A stretch of DNA of 64,000 nt from NCBI GenBank assembly GCA_000328365.1, contig KB292627.1, positions 174,776-238,775 of the forward strand, in the 5' to 3' direction. Positions 45,406 through 55,200 of the stretch are shown here, piece by piece (position 1 is the first letter of the stretch; every line of letters starts with the position of its first letter). The DNA comes from Capitella teleta (taxonomy: Eukaryota > Annelida > Polychaeta > Capitellidae). Under the pieces are notes generated by a model. The model searched no databases. It was not told where the DNA came from and was given only the letters and a program-made list of their open reading frames with translations. Position numbers and translations under genes: made by a program.

Positions 45406-48400
45406 CTGTCATGGTCACAAGAGGAAAATGGAGAAAAATGATAAGAAATGCAACAGAAATTTGATTGCAGCCAAACTAAGAAAGAAAGTCAGAAAGAAAG
45501 GACAATACAAACTAATAAAAAACATTTTTCTTTAAAAAAAGTGTCGGAAAGTCTTTGTATTTAAATATATTCAAAAACATGCGGTAAAAACGAGACAGAA
45601 AAAAAATAGGTACAAAGAAGACTATTTGTTGTGTGTCTTTAGAATTAATTCAGCAGATATTTGATCAAATTTGCGACTCAAAAACATCGTTTTTCTTGGG
45701 AACTAATTAAGAATACAGGAATTTTTTTTGTGACATTAATAATAAACGAATAAAAGATGGAATCATTTGTGAGGGAAGCTGATTGATCAAGAGGTAGAGG
45801 TACTAAAAGTAGATTACAAAGATCTAGAGGCAACACACACACACAGCTAGTGATTGTACAAGGAGGAAGAAGGAGAGAACAGCTGTCCGGTCTAATCTTT
45901 GAGGAGTTTGTTGGCCCTCCGGTTTGCTTCAGCAATGCGCACTTCATTGGAGGTTGCCTGGAAACCAAAAACAATACAAGGTCACCATAGCAACACAGGT
46001 TATTAAACAGCCCAAGGACCTCCTTCTGTGTGGTCAACTACGACACAGACACATTGCGTTAAATCTACTGCACGATGTGTGATCAATAGCAGACAACGAC
46101 ACCGGGTCTCAAAGCACAAACCAAGTGTATCAAATTTTAGATTATTATTTCTTAAAATATTAAGTAAAATGAATATAGTACCATTTTAGTAATTTTACCC
46201 AATATTGCTTAAATAAAATCATTACCACAGTGCAGATTGAGCTTCTAGCATATAATATCTCCTAGCAATAGTTGCTAAGCAACTCAGAAGCCACAGGAAT
46301 AGGAGGAGGGGGGGGGGGGTAAGGGAATTAAGGATTTGGGGTAAGGGTGTTTCACAACAACAGCCAAAAACTTCATGCATATCCCTTTGCGTTACCACGG
46401 AGACGGCCCAATTCGTCTTACCTTCTGGTTGATGCGATCAACCTGGCGATTCTGTGATTCAATCTCATTGCCCATGTCAACGGCCATATTGCGGAGATTT
46501 CCGATCATTCCACTAACTTCTGATACGTTATTCTCCATCTCGTCTTCCCGAGCGTCATTAGTAATCCTGGGGAAAAGAGCAAAAGACATTTTTCATGTTG
46601 AGCAGAAAAAAAAAAAAAAAAAAAAAAAAAATTGCTTGCAGATTGTCAGGAAGCTAGCCAGCAGGAAGGGACATAACTCTTCATTATCGGGTTCAACAGG
46701 GCAAAGAGTAATCGTGTTAAAGGGGTCAAAGAGAAGGCCACGGCATCCATTATGAATGCAATGACGTTAATATCGGATTGACATGGCGCAGTGTCCTCCA
46801 CTGACTGACGCTGCAATCTGCCTAACTGTGTTATAAGTATATTACCTCGTGACGAACCCTCCTGACATGGCCATCTGCTCGCCCACCATCACACGAGGCC
46901 CGTTGGAGTTGACCGCTCCATCGTCATTCTTGCCCCATGTCTTGGCGTAGTCTCCGCCTTTCTCAAAATTCTTGGATCTGGAATACGCAACGGTCAAAGG
47001 TCAGTAAGTGCAAAGGTCGAATTAATTAAATGACCAAAAATGAACAAGTTTAAACGAAGCATGAAGTGCAGAAGCAATTATTTAGTTCTAATTCTGAGAA
47101 TGCTGTGAGTCATCGGGGGGTTAAGAGGAGGGGGGGAATTCCCTTGGCATGGTTATATGGTAATTTAGTGGTTATAAACCATTAAGCAAATGGCAGCTGT
47201 GAGGGGATAAGGGCGAGTCTCTGGTGGGTGTTCTTCATTAGAGGAAGGGGAGCAATCCCCGAGGACAATGTGCACATCATGCTACGCTTCCCTCCGAGTT
47301 ATATCGTAGCACACGGCTGCAGCAGGAGGCAACGGATAAAGCGGAAAGTATATTAATCGTCAACGTAAAAGAATACAACGAAACGTTATTCTACGAAAGC
47401 GGTGGCCGGCGTTTCTACCTTGCGCACGGCAGAACACATAAACCGCAGCATTTCTCTAATCCTTGCAAATTCTTTTCTGCGTCTTTCATATCTTGATTAA
47501 TGTGATCCATGCCTTCCTCGACTCTTTCTAATTGTTCTGTTAATCACAGCACAAGAGAAGAAAAAAAAGAGAGAGAGAGAGAGAAAGAAATTAAATGAAA
47601 TCAAAAGAAAACCCAAAGCACCGTGAATAGGGAAAATAATTAAATGAGCATCAATCAACCGAAAGAAATGCGCAGTGAGCCCAAAGATATCTACAGGTGA
47701 AGAAGAGAGAGGAGAAAAAGGGGGAGAAGAGTGAGAAAAAAGGGTGAGAAAAATGTATATCAGAAGCAGTTACTTCTTCCACGGCAGAACGCAGAGTCCG
47801 CAACACTTTTCCATTCCTTCCAAATTCTTCTCGGCATCTTTCATATCTTGGTTGATCTGATCCATGCCCTCATCGATGCGGTCCAGTTGCTCTGCAAATG
47901 AACCGCACTGTGCGTTAATTCCCGTCCACCAACAAAAGTCATCCCCAGTCACCCTGTGGTTCCGACACCCCCCCCATCCCCCGCTCTCACTTTGCCCACG
48001 GTAACACACACAGGCCGCAGCATTTCTGCAAACCCTGGAGGTTCTTCTCAGCATCTTTCATGTCGGCGTTGATCTGCTCCATGCCTTCCTCCACGCGATC
48101 TAACTGCTCTGTTTGAGGGCGCAAAATTCACAACAACAAGCTCATTAATATTAATATATATATTAAATTTACCATGTAACCATTATTAAATTATAATAAA
48201 TCAAATTTTTTGCAAACTATCATTTTATTTAAAATTGGTAATAATATATATTTTTAATAATTAAAAGTTATCAATTATTAATTAGTGGATATTAATCATG
48301 CATGATTTATACAGCAATAAATTGATAACACAACATAAGACATCTAAAATAATAACAGCATGAAACTCAATGTGCCGCATTAGTCTAAGGAGGTTGGACC

Positions 48401-50750
48401 AGAAGAAAATTAATTTCACCAAAAGGACTAAGTTATAAAATGGTGGGCATCCCCAGATCAACCCACGCCATCCGCCCAGAGGCAAACCATCCAGCGGCCA
48501 ATCCAATAAAACCAACTTAGTTAATTGCATGAAAATTTCAGTGATTAATATCACCGATGATGAGCTTGTACATGTGTCAATATTACATGGAGGTCCTTAT
48601 ACCGTAATCAAAGTTATGTAACACTGAAAGCTATAGTAGAATTGTGGGAACAGAAAGAATGATATTATAGGGTGGTTGAGAGCTCCGAGTGCATGCAGGT
48701 GATCAATGCGTGCCATAAAGTGCGAGAGATAATGAAAAGTGAGCTTAATATTAATGGGAGGGGAGCAAAGGTATACATAAAGGAGGGTGGGGAGAGGGGA
48801 AGGGATGCAAGATTACCTCCTTGGGCGTCCAACATATTCAAAGTTTTAATGCCAATATCTTGGCTCTAAAGAAAACAAAAAAAGGGGACAAAAAATGATA
48901 AAAGAAAGAATAAATAAAACATTAAATAAAAACATGATTTTAACAATTGAGAAATTGATACAATGATAATCATTTCCTTTCTCAATTGTAAAATTGTTGT
49001 GCGGAAAAAAAAAGAAAATCAAAAAGAATCATAAGAATATCAAAATATAATTAGCCACAAAAAGTGAAAAAAATCAAGAGAAGACAAAGGAAGCAGCCAG
49101 CAAAGAAGCAAAGAGTACCATCGACCAAGACTGGATGAGGACAGCTAGCACGACTCCTTACCTCCTTGCTCATCCAGCATGACTAGGGTTCGGATTCCGG
49201 CATCTTTACTCTAAGGAAGACAGAGAGAAACGGTCGTGTGGCGCGTATTAGAAATCTAGTCCCTCTCTTGGAATAATGCCACACATAAACGCATTGCGAT
49301 CATGGTTTCTCTCGGTAAGAAAATATATAAATGGTGCGAGATGTTTTCATTAGAATTGTTTTCTTTTTTTTCATGCCGAAGAAAACTTGCAAAGAGAATG
49401 AGGAGTATAAGGGTAGTAAGAAACGTATAGGATGAAAATTATAAATAAGAGTCATGTGACCTCGACAGGAAGAAATAATAAAAAATAAGAATTTTGGATC
49501 GAGCATTTTTTCCTCACCTCCCTGCTCGTCAATGCAGACGAGAATTCCTATGGCTTTGTCTTTGCTCTTTAAGGAAATAAGGTCAAAAGGTCAGCACCAT
49601 TTCATCACAGTGACCTCCCACCCCCCAAACCCCCTTTTACGCCATCAATAACGGATAAAAAAAACACCGCCATTATGAAAATGAGCTCAGCATGAGACTG
49701 TCAACGCCCCATTGTTAGAACACGTTGAATTGATAACACGTATCGACATGGCTGATGACTGACAATTGAGCAATGAATATTGGATGAAAGAGCATCGAAA
49801 GCACAGCTGAGTGTAGCATTGGTGCAACCCCCCCTCCCCCTTCCCTCCATCTATACCTCCTCCTCCAGGTCAATTAACCATTGATTTCCAATCAGTGGGA
49901 CTAGAGAAACCCCGGGAGCTCATCGTATTCTTGGCATCCATTTACTTGCTGGCTGTTTGGGTAAACAAGTCATGCCTGACACCGTGCCATTCTTTAAAAA
50001 AAAAAGAAAAAAAGACGAGACACCTTTTCATTGACATTTCTCAAATTTCCTGCAATAGCAGAACTCGCAGCTAAGCCAGTCTTGTTTTATAAGCATAGAT
50101 TACACTGGCTTACCTCTTCAGCCATAGCCAGCATACGCCTTGTGCTCTCCAAGGACTGAAAAGATAGGAGAAAAAAAGATGAGAAATGAACCATCAAGAG
50201 AAGGGCATCAATTAGCATTGAGCAGCGAGCCTTCTGTGCAGCGACCTCATTCCGCTCGGTCAGGGCCCAGAGCGCGTGCAATTGAGCATCACACGCCTCC
50301 CCAGATACCCATTACGGCTCAAGATGCCCGCAAAAACCAGCTGCTTCTCAATCTGCAAGCATCCTCCTCCCAAACCATATACACCCACATCTCACTTCAT
50401 TGGTGTTTTTGTCGATATCAAACTGCAGGAGCTCATCCTCAGTCATGTTATCCCTGTTGATCTCGGGCGGAGCATTCGGATCGACCACCACTTCCTCCTC
50501 TTCGGCCGCTCCCAGCGACGGAAGACCGAAAGGCATGGCAAGAGTATTAATCACAAACACACGGGCGAAAAACTTAATCCGAGTTCTTATCCATGGTTGG
50601 CTGGTGTGTTTGTCGTGCTGCAATCCAGGGTTTGTTCAGTCAGAGATGCATGACTGACGGAAGCTGTCTCCATGCGACTGGCTCTGCTGCTCTGGCAAGC
50701 GATAAATAATTGACCACCGCCTGCTCTCCCTCACACGCCCCGTTCGGCTT

Positions 50751-50781
<31 letters not shown>

Positions 50782-52248
50782 TGAGGCAGCAGCAGCGTCC
50801 AATGAACACAGGACTAATATTGACACTGAGGCATCTCTGCTTCAATGGGCATGCATCGCTTGTTCTCTCTCTTCTGCTAACATCAATACATCGATGCAGA
50901 TCTTATAGGAAGTATACAGACGCCATGTATTGTAAGCAGCAACCCTGGCATGCTTGCTGCGTAGGGATGCCTCTGCTGCCCACATATGGGGCCATGAAAG
51001 CGCAGCTGCATAATGCAGCTGCATTCCTGCACAGGACGTTCGGCGATCAGTGCAATCGGCCGAGCCGTTCATCATGCGACATCGCTCACCGTGAAGGGTG
51101 CAATTGACCCGCGGGGGAAAGGTCAACACACTCATCCGACTGACAATCTCGCGTTTTATCACTCTTTGTTAATTTGCTTACTCATTCAATACCTAAATTA
51201 ATGGTCACTGCTCAACACACGCAATCAGAATCATGTAATTTGATACGGAAAAAAAAAGAAAAAAAGGTAAAAAGTTTGTTGCCTCCGAAATAAAGCAAAT
51301 AATCCGCCCTGACAGGGAGGGCTTACGGACAGTAATTGACCTAAGGTCCACCAGCAAAATGACGAGGAAAATCTTACATAACTTGCAGAGAAATCAATGC
51401 CAAACAATAATTCATCATTAACAACAAATTGGTCATGAGATATACATAAAGTGAAAGCCAATAAAATTCATAGGCCCTCATTACATGTATATCCAATGAA
51501 TTCTATAATAAGGAATCCATCTATTGATATATATAATGATAATATTAATTAGTCATCATATTTTTTAGCACATATTAGTGATATTACATCACTTTATACA
51601 ATCATAACAATTTACGGAAGAACAGGAAGGGAAATGATGTCACTTTTACAGAAGGAGAGGAAGGGAAATGATGTCACTTTTACAGAAGGAGAGGAAGGGA
51701 AATGATGTCACTTTTACAGAAGGACAGGAAGGGAAATGATGTCACTTTTACAGAAGGACAGGAAGGGAAATGATGTCACTTTTACAGGACAGGAAAGGAA
51801 ATGATGTCACTTTTCTCTTTAATGATCAAATGAAAATTTCAAAAAAATGAGCAACATGACATCGGGGGATTTAACCGAAAAGTGGCGACTGAAAACAATA
51901 AAGAGGCAAACAACTTTTTCCTTTGAAAAAAAAAACAAAAAAAAAACATCAACTGACACAAGAGCAAAACTCTCATTAAAAAGGAGAAGTGGGAAATTAC
52001 TCAACTGATTCAAAATATATTTACAATGCTGTAATGAGTTACCGTCTGAAGAATTTCGCTCGAATAAGTTTTGCTCTTAATGACGTTGAATTTTGAACTA
52101 AAAGAACATTCACCTCATCAGTGGCTACGTTCATCTGCATCTGGAGATCCTGGAGCTCCGTGCGAATCCCATCATCGGGTCCAGCAGGAGGTGATGGTCC
52201 CGCGTCCTCCGCGACCTCTCCTCCGAGTCCCGCTTTGCCCTTCGACAT
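45337..52248 (-). CDS. SNAP25: SNAP-25 Qbc-SNARE with multiple alternative exons
   Basis: Minus strand, in transcript order: exon 1a 52248-52114 or 1b 50536-50396; exon 3 50155-50114 ([14 protein letters not shown]); exon 4 in three versions; exon 5 in three versions; exon 6 46977-46846 (linker, ending [13 protein letters not shown]); exon 7 46566-46422 ([20 protein letters not shown] through [19 protein letters not shown]); exon 8 in two versions. I number exons as in vertebrate SNAP25, whose exons 3-7 match here in order and size (42, 49, 118, about 130, 145 nt). A form with exon 1a is 228 residues against 206 in human; the excess is an amino-terminal Gly/Pro-rich extension. The protein is a plasma-membrane t-SNARE giving two helices (Qb and Qc) to the fusion complex, anchored by palmitoylated cysteines in exon 5. 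Zero-layer glutamines are present in every exon 4 version (DEQG or DAQG) and in exon 7 (ESQN). Confidence 0.96.
45892..45957 (-). CDS. SNAP25: SNAP-25 alternative last exon, proximal version (8a)
   Basis: After a TTTCCAG acceptor it reads [20 protein letters not shown], then D and TAG. It aligns with vertebrate exon 8 (RIDEANQRATKMLGSG) and completes the second SNARE helix. It is probably the canonical end, as it lies nearer and closer to the vertebrate sequence. Confidence 0.9.
   Translation of the reverse strand, partial: ATSNEVRIAEANRRANKLLKD
46422..46566 (-). CDS. SNAP25: SNAP-25 exon 7 (second SNARE helix)
   Basis: 145 nt, single copy. It encodes most of the Qc SNARE motif, including the zero-layer Gln in EIESQNRQ, and is flanked by CCAG and GTAAGA. 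Phase 2 in and phase 0 out match exon 6 and both last exons. Confidence 0.95.
46846..46977 (-). CDS. SNAP25: SNAP-25 exon 6 (linker)
   Basis: 132 nt, single copy. It encodes [20 protein letters not shown] and ends [13 protein letters not shown], matching the vertebrate inter-helix linker (SSDAYKKAWGNNQDG, REQMAISGGFIRR). It accepts any of the three exon 5 versions in phase. Confidence 0.95.
47419..47536 (-). CDS. SNAP25: SNAP-25 exon 5, version iii (four cysteines)
   Basis: 118 nt. It reads [18 protein letters not shown], then a helix end and [12 protein letters not shown]. It is flanked by TTAACAG and GTAGAA. This version has four cysteines, like vertebrate exon 5, and its GMDHINQDM resembles vertebrate 5a (GMNHINQDM). 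Confidence 0.92.
47774..47891 (-). CDS. SNAP25: SNAP-25 exon 5, version ii (three cysteines)
   Basis: 118 nt. It reads [18 protein letters not shown] and ends [16 protein letters not shown]. It is flanked by TTTGCAG and GTAACT. It shares phase and length with its sister exons 237 bp and 99 bp away. Confidence 0.93.
47991..48108 (-). CDS. SNAP25: SNAP-25 exon 5, version i (three cysteines)
   Basis: 118 nt. It reads [18 protein letters not shown] and ends [16 protein letters not shown]. It is flanked by AAACAG and GTGAGA. Only 99 bp separate it from version ii. Confidence 0.92.
48817..48865 (-). CDS. SNAP25: SNAP-25 exon 4, version iii
   Basis: 49 nt, peptide [16 protein letters not shown], flanked by CTTTAG and GTAATC. 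The zero-layer Gln (DAQG) is kept, but the Glu before it is Ala and Val is Asn. Confidence 0.9.
49162..49210 (-). CDS. SNAP25: SNAP-25 exon 4, version ii (canonical-like)
   Basis: 49 nt, peptide [16 protein letters not shown], essentially identical to vertebrate exon 4. Flanked by CCTTAG and GTAAGG. This is presumably the ancestral version. Confidence 0.95.
49518..49566 (-). CDS. SNAP25: SNAP-25 exon 4, version i (divergent)
   Basis: 49 nt, peptide [16 protein letters not shown], flanked by TTAAAG and GTGAGG. It keeps DEQG but replaces the conserved Arg-Thr by Gly-Ile and adds a cysteine two residues before the Asp. Confidence 0.9.
50114..50155 (-). CDS. SNAP25: SNAP-25 exon 3
   Basis: 42 nt, peptide [14 protein letters not shown], matching vertebrate [14 protein letters not shown]. 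Phase 0 on both sides, flanked by TTTTCAG and GTAAGC. Single copy; it accepts either first exon. Confidence 0.95.
50396..50536 (-). CDS. SNAP25: SNAP-25 alternative first exon 1b
   Basis: Encodes 47 residues starting [20 protein letters not shown] and ending [16 protein letters not shown] before a GTGAGA donor, in phase 0 with exon 3. The end aligns with the start of the Qb helix in vertebrates (RNELEEMQRRADQLADE), so the SNARE motif would be complete but different. The frame stays open upstream to an ATG at 50623, so the true start may be earlier. It lies 240 bp before exon 3 and 1.6 kb after exon 1a. Confidence 0.75.
50749..50796. repeat. CAG/CTG trinucleotide repeat
   Basis: About nine uninterrupted CAG units, then an interruption and three more. 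On the SNAP-25 sense strand this is CTG, about 215-260 bp upstream of exon 1b, possibly in its 5' UTR or promoter. A 51001-51025 stretch repeats GCAGCTGCATAATGCAGCTG, a near-perfect palindrome. Confidence 0.9.
51616..51811. repeat. 34-bp minisatellite, about 6 copies
   Basis: The unit, roughly AGGAAGGGAAATGATGTCAC then TTTTACAGAAGGAC, repeats with starts of the GAAATGATGT core at 631, 665, 699, 733, 767 and 798 (plus 51000). The spacing is 34 bp, with the last unit 31 bp. Copies are almost identical, so the array is young. Each copy carries a CRE-like TGATGTCA. It lies in the SNAP-25 intron between first exons 1a and 1b. Confidence 0.97.
52114..52248 (-). CDS. SNAP25: SNAP-25 first exon 1a
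   Basis: 45 codons from the ATG at 52248 to a GTGAAT donor, in phase 0. It begins [20 protein letters not shown], a Gly/Pro-rich extension longer than in vertebrate SNAP-25, then [17 protein letters not shown], aligning with RNELEEMQRRADQLADE, the start of the first SNARE helix. This is the canonical-like first exon. Confidence 0.9.
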
Positions 52249-55200
52249 GTCTTAAGACACAATAAAAAAATCTGAAAAATTTGAATAAAAATCAGTATCG
52301 ATAAATGGAATAATTCAATACATATGGTTGAATGGTGTTGCTAAAGAAGGAAATGAGAGGCAGAATATAGAATTTTCAATATTTTTTATTATTGTTCCCT
52401 GGGTTCATAGATGCATAACTTGTTGACCGCAATAACATTGGGTTACACAAAGGCTACCAGCACATGTAAGCAGAGAATTGGACAGGATTCATTCGGATAG
52501 AATGTTGGATGGTTTAATATGAACCGAGGCCAAAGGAAGGAATAAATTTGTTTCTCATCTCATATCAATGCCCCAAGAGACGTGTGCAACAGTTTTATGC
52601 TCGATGAAGATTCGCTATCAAGTTGGAGAGAAGTGACAGAGAGGTTTATTCGTGTCACGTAAATGAAAATTATTCAGTCGCAAGTCTTGGATCTGATACA
52701 TCACAACGTAGATAGAAGATCCTTCTAATAAAGATATATTCATGCTTCCGTCTCTTCGTCTGAATGTGCAACCGAAAAGACGGATAAATGATCTCTCATA
52801 TTTAGGCAGAGTAAGTAGAAACCATTGAGCTATCAGAATTGCCCCATACCAACCAATATATTGAGCTGCTGAGTATATATTTGTTACACAGCTGCCAGAG
52901 ATTAAACCCAATAGAACCAGTTGGCATATCAACGAAATTGTGGTTTTATGGCTCCATCAACACTCGATGCATTGTATCACTCAAACCGACTGAGCTATTC
53001 TGTGCCTCAAGAAAAAGTTATCAAGCAATTTATGTAATTTATGTAGCAGCATTATCAACATAATACATAACATGAATTGATTGAGGCTCTGCGACTGTCA
53101 TCCTACTGTCCCTGCAGTTAAGCCAATTTAACCCACAAACTCAGGCATTTCAAGACCTAGATAGAAATGCCTCAAAGCTTAAGTCACTTATGAGCTATAT
53201 GTATATTCATGGCTAAATTTGTTTTTACAGTAAGCCAACTGTGAAATATGTGCCATATTTTGCTTCTATTTGCATAAAAATCGATCTTGCTGGCTGTCTG
53301 CTGTCTCGAGAGGATAAAATAAAATTTCCATGCAACCATCCCTCAGCTGAAATATCAAGAAGCGAGCACCGTTTCCTGACATCAGCAAATGCTAAAAGAG
53401 CATTCGTAATCTCTGGACGCAGCTTCATATCTCTGGAAAATCTCCTTCTTTTCTTTCCCACTGAAGAATGAATGAACGAAAATACCCGGAATTATCAATT
53501 AACCTCCTGCAAATCTTTCTTGCTGATCAGGAGCAACAGGAGCCTGACATCATATTTAGAGGAATTCCGGCATAAATTAGCTAAACGCAATTGCTGTCAT
53601 TGTGTCACCAGACGTGACCATCTGGCGTCACGCAGAACACTCTGCAAGCATGCAACTGTTTGTCGCACGAGAGCATATTCGGTGTCAATTGATCAGCGAT
53701 TGATCTGTGGGGTGGAACACCAGCAAATGTGGTCCGCTGCATCAATACAGAGCTCTGTGTTAATATACACACGCACCGCAAATGGTCCGGTCTTCGATGA
53801 GGCGTCAATAATGAATAAGGGGTGTATTTGACTTCTGAATTTATGAATTGACGGAGCTGTTTCAATAACATTAGTGATGCATTGCAAATGTATACACAGC
53901 AAAATGCTTTAGAGTTCAACTCATTCACAACTAAAGATAAGAGCATAGATACAACTAAAAATATACCCCTTCCAAAACTACAACCACAAAGATGTACACA
54001 TGCAGAAATTACAACATTTCATGTAAAACAATAAATGAGAGAACAATTGTTTTGCGGGGAACATTGTGATGCTTACCATGTGGAGCTCAAAATTTGCACA
54101 GCTTTGGTTTTGTATAGATTTGATCAAATGGCGAGGGATTAGGGATAATGAAGCATTCATGTTTTATACACGGATATATCAGCTGCAGTGATCATTGAAA
54201 CATGACAAGAGATAGCAATATTTGGACATCAAATTAAAACCAAAAAGAGGAGTGTACATCGGAGTGGAACGCTTCGAGCCGAGGCCCCTGGATTCAATAG
54301 AAGTTCCAATCTCACCCGTTCCCCATACAGAACTAATTATCCAATCACAATCATAATTTATAAGCAGCATGGCTTCTTTTGACATATTTGTGCATTTTGC
54401 AGAATATAAAATGGACTGAAATACCGAGAGAGAAGTGAAGACCCATGAATGTAAAAATTCCACAAGTGACTGTGAACAGAATCCAGGAGCATCAAAGGAA
54501 AGAGATCAAGAGATACGTACGCTTCACGGTTAGCACTTACTATTTAATCCATCCACTTCATTGTTACTGAGTATTATGGCTAATGGGCTCACTCCATAAT
54601 TATATCAATTATCAAATGCTGCTCAGTTTCGTGAATCCTGATTACAACAATAATTCCTATTAATCTGACAGAAATTAAAATTTGGATTGATTACTCAACA
54701 TTATCAATTTTAAACGTCATTAGTCAGCCCCCTACTACCGACAGTAGCCATAAAAACCTGTCCTTGTTATGCAATTGTACCTCTACCTCAGGATGTCTCA
54801 CTTAGAAGCTCCAGTAAATGCTCCAGTAAAACAGCCCTTTTTCACAGCATCTCCATTTCATCATCAAGCAAGAATCTGTATTTTTTATTATACTATGGCA
54901 TTTCTTTTCATGGTGTCATTTTCATGCGCAGCTGTAGGCCTGCACAAATTAACATGAAACAGAGATATGCACGCAGAAACAGCTTCAAAAGAACCCAATG
55001 CTTAACAATATTTCATCAAAAAAATGAAAAAATCGTCATCGCATTACCCAATTCCCATTTTCATTTGTTCTACAAGGATTCATAAATTTGCTTGGATTAA
55101 TATTTGATTCCAATTTTAGAAGTACTAAGAGATAAAAGCAGCAACAGGATTCCCACGCCTCCCTGGTCAAAAAAATCCATGACTTTTCCATGATGCAATC

